Below are positions 54,542 to 63,761 of a stretch of DNA of 64,000 nucleotides, piece after piece (the first letter of the stretch is position 1; every line of letters starts with the position of its first letter). Where the stretch lies: assembly GCF_000224085.1 (NCBI RefSeq), contig NC_015945.1:2596501-2660500 (forward strand), in the 5' to 3' direction. The notes below the pieces were generated by a model, which made no database searches, was not told the DNA's origin, and worked only from the letters and a program-made list of their open reading frames with translations. The stretch is from Allomuricauda ruestringensis DSM 13258 (lineage in GTDB: Bacteria; Bacteroidota; Bacteroidia; Flavobacteriales; Flavobacteriaceae). A program made the translations under genes and the position numbers.

Positions 54542-55120
54542 TTAGTTGATGTCCAACTTTGTCACCTGTTCTTCGCCAATATTTAAGGCGGACATTACGT
54601 TTTCAATATTTGAGGTGTCCAGTTTTGAAGCTTCTGCAAACTCGCTGGGCAGGATAACGATTCTAAAGATTTGGTCATCCGTAAAATCGGTGCTTATACC
54701 TGACAGGTCGAAATTACCATCAATAAAAAGTTCCAGATCCACAAAAGTGTGGGCAAATACATATTGAATGGTACCTCCCTGCAAAAAGTAATTCTGTGGA
54801 ATTTGGGTCCAAGCATCTGCGGTAGAACCATCGCTCAAGTCAATTAAACCATCATGTCGGTAGACCAATACGGCATCAGATTCAAATACTTCGAAATCGG
54901 TTACATCGGAAAATGTAATCAATGTACTAAAAAGGTTAGCCTCGCCATCGTAACCAAAATTTACGCCTTCCACTTCAACAACCTGTCCTTGGATACCGTC
55001 AAGACCATCTTGCCCATCTAAACCATCAAGACCGTCAAAACCCGGAGGACCTTGAGGACCTTCGCATGCTGCGAAAACAAAAACAATAACAACGCCTAAA
55101 ATTGTACTAAATTTATTCAT
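54542..55120 (-). CDS. Collagen-like repeat lipoprotein
   Basis: Protein of 192 residues. Lipoprotein signal VVIVFVFAACEG, followed at once by about nine Gly-X-Y triplets (GPQGPPGFDGLDGLDGQDG and on), a short collagen-like helix. The rest (about 48-192) is a beta-rich domain (LFSTLITFSDVTDFEV, DAVLVYRHDG, WTQIPQNYFLQGG). Short collagen segments followed by a globular domain are common in Bacteroidota lipoproteins of unknown role. It likely forms a trimer on the surface. Confidence 0.85.
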   Translation of the reverse strand: MNKFSTILGVVIVFVFAACEGPQGPPGFDGLDGLDGQDGLDGIQGQVVEVEGVNFGYDGEANLFSTLITFSDVTDFEVFESDAVLVYRHDGLIDLSDGSTADAWTQIPQNYFLQGGTIQYVFAHTFVDLELFIDGNFDLSGISTDFTDDQIFRIVILPSEFAEASKLDTSNIENVMSALNIGEEQVTKLDIN

Positions 55121-55282
55121 GATTTTGGATTTTTTGATTTGTGTTCAATTTATCTGTTGTTGCAATGAAATCAAAAAGCGTTCCATTTTTAAAAAAATGT
55201 TGTTTCTATTGTCAAACCTGTTGTCATAATCGTATTCTTGCTTAAAGATGCTTATTATTGTACAGCACTAAACCCTCTAAAT

Positions 55283-57178
55283 ATGTCCAAGGTAGTTCCT
55301 CATAGTTTTTTTACTGATTTTGATATCAACCTTTTTAAAGGAGGGAAACATTTTCGGCTTTACAATAAATTGGGGTCGCACCTTACCGAGGTCGATGGTG
55401 TAAAGGGCACTTATTTTGCTGTTTGGGCCCCTAGTGCAAAATCGGTAAGCGTTATCGGTGATTTTAATTATTGGACTGCCGGGGAACATCAATTGAATGT
55501 TCGATGGGACGGCAGCGGTATTTGGGAAGGATTTATTCCAGGAGTGGACAAGGGAAGCAAGTACAAGTACAAGATACATTCCAACAACAACGACATCTGG
55601 ACCGAAAAGGCGGATCCGTTTGCGCGCTTTTGCGAGCAACCGCCGCAAACAGCGTCCTTGGTTTGGGATGATACCTACAATTGGAAGGACAAGAACTGGA
55701 TGGTTGCCCGTGAAGAAAAGAACGGGTTGGACAGGCCGTATTCCGTCTACGAAGTGCATTTGGCCTCATGGAAGAAAAAAAATGGCTGGGAGTCGCTCAG
55801 CTATCTGGAGATGGCAGAAGAACTTGCCGACTATGTGGAGGAGATGGGCTTTACCCATGTGGAGCTGATGCCCGTAATGGAACACCCTTATGACCCCTCT
55901 TGGGGCTATCAAATAACCGGGTATTTTGCGCCTACTTCCCGTTTTGGCAAACCAGAGGACTTTAAGGTACTGGTAGATGCTTTGCACCAACGCGGTATCG
56001 GTGTCATTTTGGATTGGGTGCCGTCGCACTTTCCAGAAGATGCCCATGGACTCGGTTATTTTGATGGGTCACATCTATATGAACACCCGGATAGAAGAAG
56101 AGGGTATCACCCCGATTGGAAAAGCCTCATTTTTAATTACGGAAGAAACGAAGTACGGGCCTTTTTGATAAGCAATGCCATTTTTTGGCTCGATCAATAC
56201 CACGTGGATGGATTACGGGTCGATGCCGTGGCATCTATGCTTTATTTGGACTATTCTCGCGAAGATGGTGAATGGGAGCCCAACATGTATGGCAATAACG
56301 AGAATTTGGAAGCTATGTCCTTTTTGCGGGAGATGAACCAAGAAGTTTATGCCAGTTTTAAAGGGGTGCAGACCATTGCAGAGGAATCCACAGCCTTTAC
56401 AGGTGTTACAAAACCAGTGCATTATGGCGGATTGGGCTTTGGTATGAAATGGATGATGGGCTGGATGCATGATACCTTGGAGTTTTTTAAAAAAGACCCC
56501 ATTCACCGATCGTATGATTTAAATGCCATTAGCTTTAGCCTTACCTATGCCTTTACCGAGAACTTTATGTTGCCTTTTTCGCACGACGAGGTGGTATATG
56601 GCAAACAATCCTTATTGTATCGAATGCCTGGGGACGAATGGCAACGTTTTGCCAATCTGAGATTGCTCTTCGGTTATATGTTTACCCATCCAGGAGGCAA
56701 TCTTTTGTTTATGGGGGGCGAGTTTGGGCAGTCCTCTGAATGGAACTTCCAAGAGGGCTTGGAATGGCACTTGACACAATACGATTTCCATTCAGGTGTA
56801 CAAGAAGTCATCAAGGATTTAAACAAAATGTACAAGGGCCAACCAGCGCTTTATGAAAAGCAGTTTAAGCCAGAGGGCTTCCAATGGATTGAGTACAATG
56901 ACCAAGAAAACACGGTCATATCATACATTAGAAAAGGAGCAGACCCCAAAGATGATTTGATCATTGTTTGCAATTTTACCCCTGTGCCTCGGGAAAACTA
57001 TAGGTTGGGCATTCCAAAGATTTCGACCTTAAAATTGCTCTTTAATAGCGATGATAAAAAATACTCGGGCAGCGGAATGGGCAAAAAAACAGTAAAGCCT
57101 TCCAAAACCGCATGGAATGGGTACGAGCAATCCGTTTTGATGAACCTTCCTCCCTTGGGCGTGGTCGTATATCGATAA
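55283..57178 (+). CDS. glgB: 1,4-alpha-glucan (glycogen) branching enzyme
   Basis: Protein of 631 residues from ATG 55283 (SKVVPHSFFTDFDINLFKGG). Residues of about 15-120 are the CBM48 domain (YFAVWAPSAKSVSVIGDFNYW), then the GH13_9 barrel: ELMPVMEHPYDPSWGYQ, GLRVDAVASML with the nucleophilic Asp near 313, TIAEESTAF with the acid/base Glu near 366, and FSHDEVVYGK. The C-terminal beta domain ends NLPPLGVVVYR. It transfers alpha-1,4 chains to make alpha-1,6 branches. No glgA or glgC is nearby. The GH31 gene follows after 96 bases. Confidence 0.95.
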   Translation: MSKVVPHSFFTDFDINLFKGGKHFRLYNKLGSHLTEVDGVKGTYFAVWAPSAKSVSVIGDFNYWTAGEHQLNVRWDGSGIWEGFIPGVDKGSKYKYKIHSNNNDIWTEKADPFARFCEQPPQTASLVWDDTYNWKDKNWMVAREEKNGLDRPYSVYEVHLASWKKKNGWESLSYLEMAEELADYVEEMGFTHVELMPVMEHPYDPSWGYQITGYFAPTSRFGKPEDFKVLVDALHQRGIGVILDWVPSHFPEDAHGLGYFDGSHLYEHPDRRRGYHPDWKSLIFNYGRNEVRAFLISNAIFWLDQYHVDGLRVDAVASMLYLDYSREDGEWEPNMYGNNENLEAMSFLREMNQEVYASFKGVQTIAEESTAFTGVTKPVHYGGLGFGMKWMMGWMHDTLEFFKKDPIHRSYDLNAISFSLTYAFTENFMLPFSHDEVVYGKQSLLYRMPGDEWQRFANLRLLFGYMFTHPGGNLLFMGGEFGQSSEWNFQEGLEWHLTQYDFHSGVQEVIKDLNKMYKGQPALYEKQFKPEGFQWIEYNDQENTVISYIRKGADPKDDLIIVCNFTPVPRENYRLGIPKISTLKLLFNSDDKKYSGSGMGKKTVKPSKTAWNGYEQSVLMNLPPLGVVVYR

Positions 57179-57274
57179 AAAAGCAACTAAAACGTTATAG
57201 TTGATTGCTTTTCAAAACATATTTTTAATTATTCAGGCTTTTGTAGTTCTTTTGCTAGCCTCAACTGATTACAG

Positions 57275-59674
57275 ATGATAACCAATACAGAAGTTGCAAA
57301 AAGAGGGAATCAACACCCCGATCACATAGTCGATTTTAGACAAGAAAACGACAAAATGTATTTTACCACCCAAAACGGTGTTATTCTACAAGTTACCATT
57401 CTAAGGGATAGTGTGGTCCGCTTCAGGTATGCCACGGAATATGTTTTTGAACCAGACTTCTCCTATGCCATAAGTGAAGATGTCAACCTTGGGTACAATG
57501 AACTTACCGTAGAAGAGGAAATACCGGAATATGTGATAATCACGTCCAAAATCAAAATATATATCAACAAGGCCAATCTTAAGGTTCAGATTGTTGATAT
57601 GGATGATGTGATCCTTACCGAGGACGAACTCGGTTTCCATTGGGAAGAGAACTTTGACTTTGGCGGGAACGTGGTAAAAATGAGCAAGGTGTGCCATTCC
57701 GGCGAAAGCTATTATGGAATGGGGGATAAGGCATCGCACACCAACCTAAAAGGGAAAAGGGTGAACAATTGGGTAACGGATTCCTACGCCTATGGCAAGG
57801 ATCAGGAACCATTGTACAAGTCCATTCCTTTCTATATTGGGCTAAAAGAAAACATAGCTTACGGTATATTTTTCGACAATTCGTTCAGTACGTATTTTGA
57901 TTTTGCTGCCGAAAAACGAAATGTCACCAGTTTTTGGGCCGATGGGGGCGAAATGAACTATTACTTTTTCTACGGCCCCAGAATGCAGGAGGTCGTGGAA
58001 TCTTATACCGATTTGACCGGTGTTCCAGAACTTCCGCCACTTTGGGCCTTGGGTTTCCACCAATCCAAATGGAGTTATTACCCGGAGCAAAAGGTAAAAG
58101 ATATAGCCTCGAAATTTAGGAAATTGAACATACCCTGCGATGCCATCTATCTGGATATTGATTATATGGATGGGTTCCGGTGCTTTACCTGGAACAAGCA
58201 ATATTTCCCCAATCCCAAAAAAATGATCGAGGAAATGGAGGATGATGGCTTTAAGGTCATCACCATGATAGATCCCGGAATCAAGATAGATCGCGATTAT
58301 TGGGTATATCAACAGGCCATGGACAATGGATTCTTTTGTAGAAGGGCGGATGGCCCCCATTTTAAAGGCAAAGTATGGCCAGGTGAATGTAAATTTCCGG
58401 ATTTTACCAATCCCCGAGTTCGAGAGTGGTGGGCGGACCTGTATAAAGAAATGATTGCGGACCTGGGCGCGAGCGGGGTTTGGAACGACATGAACGAACC
58501 CGCTGTAATGGAAGTTCCCTCAAAAACCGCCAATTTGGATGTGAGGCACGATTATGATGGTCACCCTTGTAGCCATAGAAAAGCACATAATGTATATGGA
58601 ATGCAAATGGTACGTGCCACCTATGAAGGTGTCAAAAAATTTATGTTCCCCCGCAGGCCTTTTGTGCTTACCAGGGCAGCGTATGCCGGTACACAGCGCT
58701 ATTGTGCCACTTGGACAGGCGATAATGTAGCCACATGGGAACACCTATGGATTGCCAATGTACAGATGCAACGTTTGTGCATGAGCGGATATTCCTTTGC
58801 AGGTTCCGATATTGGTGGATTTGCCGAACAGCCCAATGGCGAATTGTTTGCACGTTGGATGCAGCTGGCCGTTTTTCATCCATTTTGTAGGGTGCACTCA
58901 AGTGGTGACCACGGAGATCAAGAACCTTGGTCGTTCGGTGATGAAATCACGAACATAGTTAGAGAGTTTATCGAGCTGAGGTACCAACTAATGCCTTACC
59001 TCTACACCATGTTCTATAATTACATCAAAGAAGGTTTTCCGATGCTTCAATCCTTGGTTTTTTATGATCAAGAAGATTATCAGACCCATTTCCGTACCGA
59101 TGAGTTTATATTTGGAAAACAAATGTTGGTATGTCCCGTGCAAGAGCCCAATGCACAGGGTAGGAGAATGTATTTCCCTAAAGGAAAGTGGTACAATTAC
59201 TGGACCGATGAATTAGTAGAGGGAGGTGTTGAACGTTGGGTGTCTGCAGAAATCCACCGCATTCCATTGTTCGTTAAAGAAGGCGGCATGATCCCCAAAT
59301 ACCCGGTACAGCAATATGTAGGGGAAAAGGAAATTGAAAAGCTGGCCATTGATGTCTATTTCAAGGAAGGAACCGAAAGATCAGAGGTATACGAAGACCA
59401 ACAAGAAGGTTACGATTACAAAAAAGGAAGGTATAGCTTAAGGCGGTTTAAATTGACGGGCAAGGAAAACGAATTGATCATTCAGCAGTTCAAGGATGGC
59501 AATTTCATTACACCGTACAACAAATTTAAAATGACCTTCCATGGACTTCCCTTTACCATTGAAACTGTGGAGCTGGACAATGAAGAAGTCGATTTAAACG
59601 ATATTAAGTTGAATGGCAATAACTCGATAGAAGTTGGCAAGGATTTCACGGAGCTTCACATCTTCGGAAAATAA
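57275..59674 (+). CDS. GH31 alpha-glucosidase
   Basis: Protein of 799 residues without a signal peptide, so cytoplasmic. GH31 marks: GLGFHQSKWSYYPEQ-like ALGFHQSKWSYYPEQKV, AIYLDIDYMDGFRCFTW, SGVWNDMNEPAVME with the nucleophilic Asp, and CATWTGDNVATWEHL with the acid/base Asp; GSDIGGF follows. N-terminal beta-sandwich (about 1-240), barrel (240-590), C-terminal beta domains. It removes glucose from alpha-glucans or maltose. With glgB upstream it suggests an alpha-glucan turnover unit. Confidence 0.94.
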   Translation: MITNTEVAKRGNQHPDHIVDFRQENDKMYFTTQNGVILQVTILRDSVVRFRYATEYVFEPDFSYAISEDVNLGYNELTVEEEIPEYVIITSKIKIYINKANLKVQIVDMDDVILTEDELGFHWEENFDFGGNVVKMSKVCHSGESYYGMGDKASHTNLKGKRVNNWVTDSYAYGKDQEPLYKSIPFYIGLKENIAYGIFFDNSFSTYFDFAAEKRNVTSFWADGGEMNYYFFYGPRMQEVVESYTDLTGVPELPPLWALGFHQSKWSYYPEQKVKDIASKFRKLNIPCDAIYLDIDYMDGFRCFTWNKQYFPNPKKMIEEMEDDGFKVITMIDPGIKIDRDYWVYQQAMDNGFFCRRADGPHFKGKVWPGECKFPDFTNPRVREWWADLYKEMIADLGASGVWNDMNEPAVMEVPSKTANLDVRHDYDGHPCSHRKAHNVYGMQMVRATYEGVKKFMFPRRPFVLTRAAYAGTQRYCATWTGDNVATWEHLWIANVQMQRLCMSGYSFAGSDIGGFAEQPNGELFARWMQLAVFHPFCRVHSSGDHGDQEPWSFGDEITNIVREFIELRYQLMPYLYTMFYNYIKEGFPMLQSLVFYDQEDYQTHFRTDEFIFGKQMLVCPVQEPNAQGRRMYFPKGKWYNYWTDELVEGGVERWVSAEIHRIPLFVKEGGMIPKYPVQQYVGEKEIEKLAIDVYFKEGTERSEVYEDQQEGYDYKKGRYSLRRFKLTGKENELIIQQFKDGNFITPYNKFKMTFHGLPFTIETVELDNEEVDLNDIKLNGNNSIEVGKDFTELHIFGK

Positions 59675-59712
59675 AATTTTGTAATTTTCATAATACAAAA
59701 ACGATTTTACCT

Positions 59713-60522
59713 ATGAAAAAGCTTAGTCTTACTTTTTTGGTGTTTCTGGCAGTGGTAGGATGCAAGACCAATCCATTTACAGGAAAGAGCACACTTAATT
59801 TTTATGACAACAGTCAAATGTTTCCCATGGCTTTCTCCCAATACGATCAGTTTTTGGAAGAAAACAAAGTGGTCAAAGGAACATCGGATGCCCAAATGAT
59901 TACAAGGGTAGGGCAGCGAATTGCTTCAGCTGCGGAACGTTGGTTGGACGCTAACGGATATCCAGGTTACCTAAAGGACTATCAATGGGAATATAACTTA
60001 GTTGAGGACGAAACGGTAAATGCGTGGTGTATGCCGGGGGGCAAGATTGTGTTTTATACCGGAATTTTGCCCATAGCCCAGAACGAAACAGGTGTTGCAG
60101 TGGTCATGGGGCATGAGGTGGCACATGCATTGGCCGATCATGGTGCCCAGCGCATGAGTGCAGGTACACTCCAGCAAATTGGTGCTGTAGCTGGTAATGT
60201 GGCGATTAAGGACGATGAGACCAGAGGGCTGTTCAATCAAGCCTATGGTGTAGGCTCCCAGATTGGGGTAATGCTTCCCTTTAGTCGAAACCACGAAACC
60301 GAGGCAGATAGAATCGGTTTGCAAATTATGGCAATTGCCGGATACAATCCGGATGAGGCCGCTAAACTCTGGCAACGTATGAAAGCGGAATCGGGCGGAC
60401 AGGCACCCCCGGAGTTTTTGAGCACACACCCGTCCAACGATACCAGAATCAACAATTTGACCCAATGGGCCCCTGCTGCAAAGCAAGAAGCACGTAAATT
60501 TGGGGTAACATCGTTCAAATAG
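59713..60522 (+). CDS. M48-family metalloprotease lipoprotein
   Basis: Protein of 269 residues. Lipoprotein signal LTFLVFLAVVGCKT. The zinc motif is MGHEVAHALADHGAQR (HExxH), and ETEADRIGLQIMAIAGY supplies the third ligand. WCMPGGKIVFYTGIL is typical of the Oma1/BepA-like branch. It should degrade misfolded outer-membrane proteins in the periplasm. TPR repeats of full BepA are absent. It follows GH31 by 38 bases. Confidence 0.93.
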   Translation: MKKLSLTFLVFLAVVGCKTNPFTGKSTLNFYDNSQMFPMAFSQYDQFLEENKVVKGTSDAQMITRVGQRIASAAERWLDANGYPGYLKDYQWEYNLVEDETVNAWCMPGGKIVFYTGILPIAQNETGVAVVMGHEVAHALADHGAQRMSAGTLQQIGAVAGNVAIKDDETRGLFNQAYGVGSQIGVMLPFSRNHETEADRIGLQIMAIAGYNPDEAAKLWQRMKAESGGQAPPEFLSTHPSNDTRINNLTQWAPAAKQEARKFGVTSFK

Positions 60523-60543
60523 ATGTAAAGAATAATTAGTGAA

Positions 60544-60669
60544 TGTCACTTCGAGCCAAACGGAAAATCCAGCAATACCAAAAAGGGTTTTTCAAAAAGA
60601 TTCGAAGTGACATTTTTATGTAAACTACCTCGGGGCAAGCCTCGGAGCATTCAAATCTCGATTATCGAG
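60544..60669 (+). repeat. Dispersed intergenic repeat element, copy B
   Basis: TGTCACTTCGA (60544-60554) is the inverted complement of TCGAAGTGACA (60602-60612), with 47 bases between. A second block at 60621-60652 (CTACCTCGGGGCAAGCCTCGG type) resembles the minus strand of 8831-8858, and CTCGA/TCGAG (60657-60669) is a further dyad. A short third relic (TGTCACATCGAGC) lies at 30953-30965. No reading frame. It probably forms RNA hairpins between the M48 and UMF1 genes. Confidence 0.6.
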
Positions 60670-60681
60670 TAAATAAAAATT

Positions 60682-62004
60682 ATGGCACAGACACTGGCAC
60701 TCAAAGGAAGCAAAAAACTGTTGAATGCTTGGGCATTTTACGATTGGGCCAATTCGGTGTACAGTTTGGTGATCTCCTCGGCCATTTTCCCGCTTTTTTA
60801 TGGCCTATTGTTTAGGACCGCAGGCATAGAGCAGGTCACTATTTTTGGTGGTGAAATTGCTAGGGCGCCATTGATCAGTTATGTAACCTCTCTAGCCTTT
60901 GTTTTTATAGCCATTGTAACCCCTCTCGTCTCGGGCGTGGCGGATTATTTGGGCAACAAAAAAGTATTCCTCAAGTTCTTCTGCTATTTGGGAGCGACCT
61001 CGTGCATTGGATTATATTGGTTCTCTTTGGAGTACATTTATTTTGGCCTCGCCTGTTATTTCTTTGGGCTTGTCGGGTTTTGGGTGAGTTTTGCCATCAA
61101 TAATTCCTATTTGCCCGATATCGCCTATCCGGAACAGCAGGATGGAATCAGTGCCAAAGGATTTTCTTTGGGATATATTGGCAGTGTTATATTATTGATA
61201 TTTAATTTGGCTATGGTGATGGAACCCGATTTTTTCGGCATCACGGATAGTGGTGGTGAGGTTGCAGAAATCAAGGCCATGAAATATTCCTTTATCTCCG
61301 TCGGAATTTGGTGGATACTCTTTAGCCAATACACTTTTGCACATCTACCCAAAGGGTACAAACGTGAAGGAGAACGCCATCACATCATCCTGAATGGTTT
61401 TAAGGAATTAAAGCAGGTCTGGCACCAACTCGGTGAAAATAGAAAGTTAAAACGTTACCTAGGTGCATTTTTCACCTATAGTATGGCGGTACAGACCATT
61501 ATGTTGATCGCCACATATTTTGGGGAAGAGGAAATTGTATGGGGCTCCGATAGTGAGCGTACTACAGGATTGATCGTAAGTATTCTTTTGATTCAGATTG
61601 TGGCCATTTTAGGGGCAACGGTTACGGCAAGGGCCTCCAAGGTTTTTGGAAATATCCGAACGCTTATCGTCATTAACGTAATTTGGACATTGCTTTGTGT
61701 GTATGCCTATTTCCTACAAACCCCCATGGACTTTTACATTGCCGCTGGATTGGTCGGAATAGTCATGGGAGGGATTCAAGCCCTGTCCCGTTCCACGTAT
61801 TCCAAGTTTTTGCCCGAGACTACCGATACCACATCGTTTTTCAGTTTTTATGATGTTGCGGAAAAAATAGGCATCATCATCGGAACACTTATGTACGGAA
61901 TGGTGGCACAACTTACGGGAAGTATGCGTAACAGCACTATATTCTTGGCCATATTCTTTTTAATCGGTATCTTTTTGCTGACTCGCGTCAATAAAAAGGA
62001 CTAG
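60682..62004 (+). CDS. UMF1-family MFS transporter (Atg22-like)
   Basis: Protein of 440 residues with about twelve helices. The opening LLNAWAFYDWANSVYSLVISS is the UMF1/Atg22 hallmark; GVADYLGNKKVFLKF is the MFS loop 2-3 motif, and GGIQALSRSTYSKFLPE lies in the second half. Yeast Atg22 exports amino acids from the vacuole; the bacterial substrates are unknown. The ChbG gene follows 4 bases later, so they are cotranscribed. Confidence 0.93.
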   Translation: MAQTLALKGSKKLLNAWAFYDWANSVYSLVISSAIFPLFYGLLFRTAGIEQVTIFGGEIARAPLISYVTSLAFVFIAIVTPLVSGVADYLGNKKVFLKFFCYLGATSCIGLYWFSLEYIYFGLACYFFGLVGFWVSFAINNSYLPDIAYPEQQDGISAKGFSLGYIGSVILLIFNLAMVMEPDFFGITDSGGEVAEIKAMKYSFISVGIWWILFSQYTFAHLPKGYKREGERHHIILNGFKELKQVWHQLGENRKLKRYLGAFFTYSMAVQTIMLIATYFGEEEIVWGSDSERTTGLIVSILLIQIVAILGATVTARASKVFGNIRTLIVINVIWTLLCVYAYFLQTPMDFYIAAGLVGIVMGGIQALSRSTYSKFLPETTDTTSFFSFYDVAEKIGIIIGTLMYGMVAQLTGSMRNSTIFLAIFFLIGIFLLTRVNKKD

Positions 62005-62008
62005 ACAC

Positions 62009-62929
62009 ATGAAAAACTTCTTATTAATTGCCCTCTCAATTTTGTTGACAGGAATGGGGCTCCATGCCCAAAAAAGTCTCCAGGAACGACTTGGATTCTC
62101 TGCGGAGACCAAACTTTTGATCATTCATGCGGATGATCTTGGAGTGGTCCATAGCGTGAACAAAGCTACATTCAATGCCCTGGAAGAAGGCTCCGTGAAC
62201 AGCGCCAGTATTATGGTGCCCACACCATGGTTCCCCGAAGTAGCCCAATATGCAAAAGCAAACCCTGACCATGATCTGGGCATACACTTGACCTTGACCA
62301 GCGAATGGAAACTGTTACGATGGGGACCTGTGGCATCCCGCTCCGAAGTAGCAAGCCTAGTGGACACCAATGGATATTTTTATAGCGATTGTAACAAACT
62401 TTGGGAAAATGCCAAGATAGAGGAGGTCGAAATTGAACTACGTGCACAGATTGATAAGGCGATTGCTATGGGAATCAATCCAACTCATTTGGATAGTCAC
62501 ATGGGGTGTTTGTTCGCAACAGATCCCCGCTACTATAAATTGTACACAAAATTGGGGAGGGAATATGGTATTCCGACCATGGTCAACCATCAAATAAAAC
62601 AATTGGGAGGAGAAGGTGCTCCCGAACCCATGGAGGTGATCAATCAAATTTTTGGGGCTGCTACCCAAGACTATGATAAGGATGCCATGTCAAAATATTA
62701 TGCCGATACGCTTAAGGCCTTGGAGCCTGGAGTTCATGTAATGATCATACATTGCGCTTATTATAATCTGGAGAGTCAAGGTATGTCTTTTGAACATCCA
62801 TACTGGGGAGCCAAATGGCGCCAAAACGATTACGATTTTTTTACCAGTGAGGAATGCGCCAAGATTTTGGAGGAAGAAAACATAAAGTTGGTCACTTGGA
62901 AAGAAATAGGTGAATCAATGCAAGAATAG
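62009..62929 (+). CDS. ChbG/YdjC-family carbohydrate deacetylase, exported
   Basis: Protein of 306 residues with a signal peptide ending GLHAQ. The YdjC fold shows IIHADDLGVVHSVN (Asp-Asp metal/catalytic pair), DLGIHLTLTSEW with the metal His, and PTHLDSHMG with the last His. ChbG removes acetyl groups from chito-oligosaccharides; the substrate here is open. It is 4 bases behind the UMF1 gene, which may import the product (inference). A strong terminator follows. Confidence 0.9.
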   Translation: MKNFLLIALSILLTGMGLHAQKSLQERLGFSAETKLLIIHADDLGVVHSVNKATFNALEEGSVNSASIMVPTPWFPEVAQYAKANPDHDLGIHLTLTSEWKLLRWGPVASRSEVASLVDTNGYFYSDCNKLWENAKIEEVEIELRAQIDKAIAMGINPTHLDSHMGCLFATDPRYYKLYTKLGREYGIPTMVNHQIKQLGGEGAPEPMEVINQIFGAATQDYDKDAMSKYYADTLKALEPGVHVMIIHCAYYNLESQGMSFEHPYWGAKWRQNDYDFFTSEECAKILEEENIKLVTWKEIGESMQE

Positions 62930-62948
62930 ATGCAAGACAAGTTGCATA

Positions 62949-62975
62949 AAAAAGCCCTGAATTCAGGGCTTTTTC
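62949..62975. terminator. Bidirectional intrinsic terminator
   Basis: GCCCTG/CAGGGC (62954-62969) is a perfect stem around AATT, flanked by A6 and T5, between the chbG-like gene (plus) and the DUF2807 gene (minus). Confidence 0.9.
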
Positions 62976-63002
62976 ATTTTTTGATTGATGATAAACTCGG
63001 TC

Positions 63003-63728
63003 TTATCCTTTGGATATATCTCCCGAACCGGAAGCTTTTGATTTTATTTTTTTTGGATTTCCCCGGTAATGGATGTCACCCGAACCGGACACTCTGGCAT
63101 CAATGGATTGGTGGGCGGTAACTTTAATGTCAGCAGAACCGGAAACCGTTGCTTTCACAAAATCGGCCTCTAGGTCGTAGGCTTTAATATCTCCTGAGCC
63201 CGAAACCGACACGGTAAAGTTTGTTGCCCTACCGGACAAGTTTATATCTCCCGAGCCTGAAAGTGCAGCTTCTACTTCTTCTGCTTCCACCATAAGACTA
63301 ACATCGCCCGAGCCCGACATGCTTGCATTAAAACGGTTGGACTTGATCATGGTTTTGCCCACAACGTCGCCAGAGCCTGATAGACTCACAAATTCAATGG
63401 ACTCCACCGGTACGGTAATATGAATGCCCTTGTTCCAACTGGATGGCTTGAGATTCATGCCCTTTTCCGCTTTAATGACCAATTTTCCATCTTTAACCTC
63501 TGTTTTAATGTGCTCCAATAGGTTGGATTCTCCTTCGAGGATAATTTCTCCCTCATTCCCCGATACCAGGTCTACATCAAACCAACCTGCAAGGGCGACA
63601 CCGTCATAGTTGCCGACGGAGCGTTCAATGGTAACATAATTGCCATTTCCTTTAACTCGTTTTCCCCATTGGGCACTGGTACAGGCCATCATTCCCAATG
63701 CAAGCGTAAGTGTGATAAGTTTTCTCAT
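63003..63728 (-). CDS. Head-GIN/DUF2807 domain protein
   Basis: Protein of 241 residues with a signal peptide that ends MACTSAQ; the Cys may be a lipobox. The DUF2807 domain (about 30-240) is a right-handed beta-helix; here SGSGD recurs about eight times with intervals of 18-20 residues (LSGSGDVVGKT, MSGSGDVSL, LSGSGDINL, VSGSGDIKAY, and others), each probably one turn. Function unknown. The next gene upstream also looks like a beta-rich adhesin-like protein. Confidence 0.9.
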   Translation of the reverse strand: MRKLITLTLALGMMACTSAQWGKRVKGNGNYVTIERSVGNYDGVALAGWFDVDLVSGNEGEIILEGESNLLEHIKTEVKDGKLVIKAEKGMNLKPSSWNKGIHITVPVESIEFVSLSGSGDVVGKTMIKSNRFNASMSGSGDVSLMVEAEEVEAALSGSGDINLSGRATNFTVSVSGSGDIKAYDLEADFVKATVSGSADIKVTAHQSIDARVSGSGDIHYRGNPKKIKSKASGSGDISKG

Positions 63729-63761
63729 GATTTTGTGTTTAAAATTGTTTTTGATTTGATG

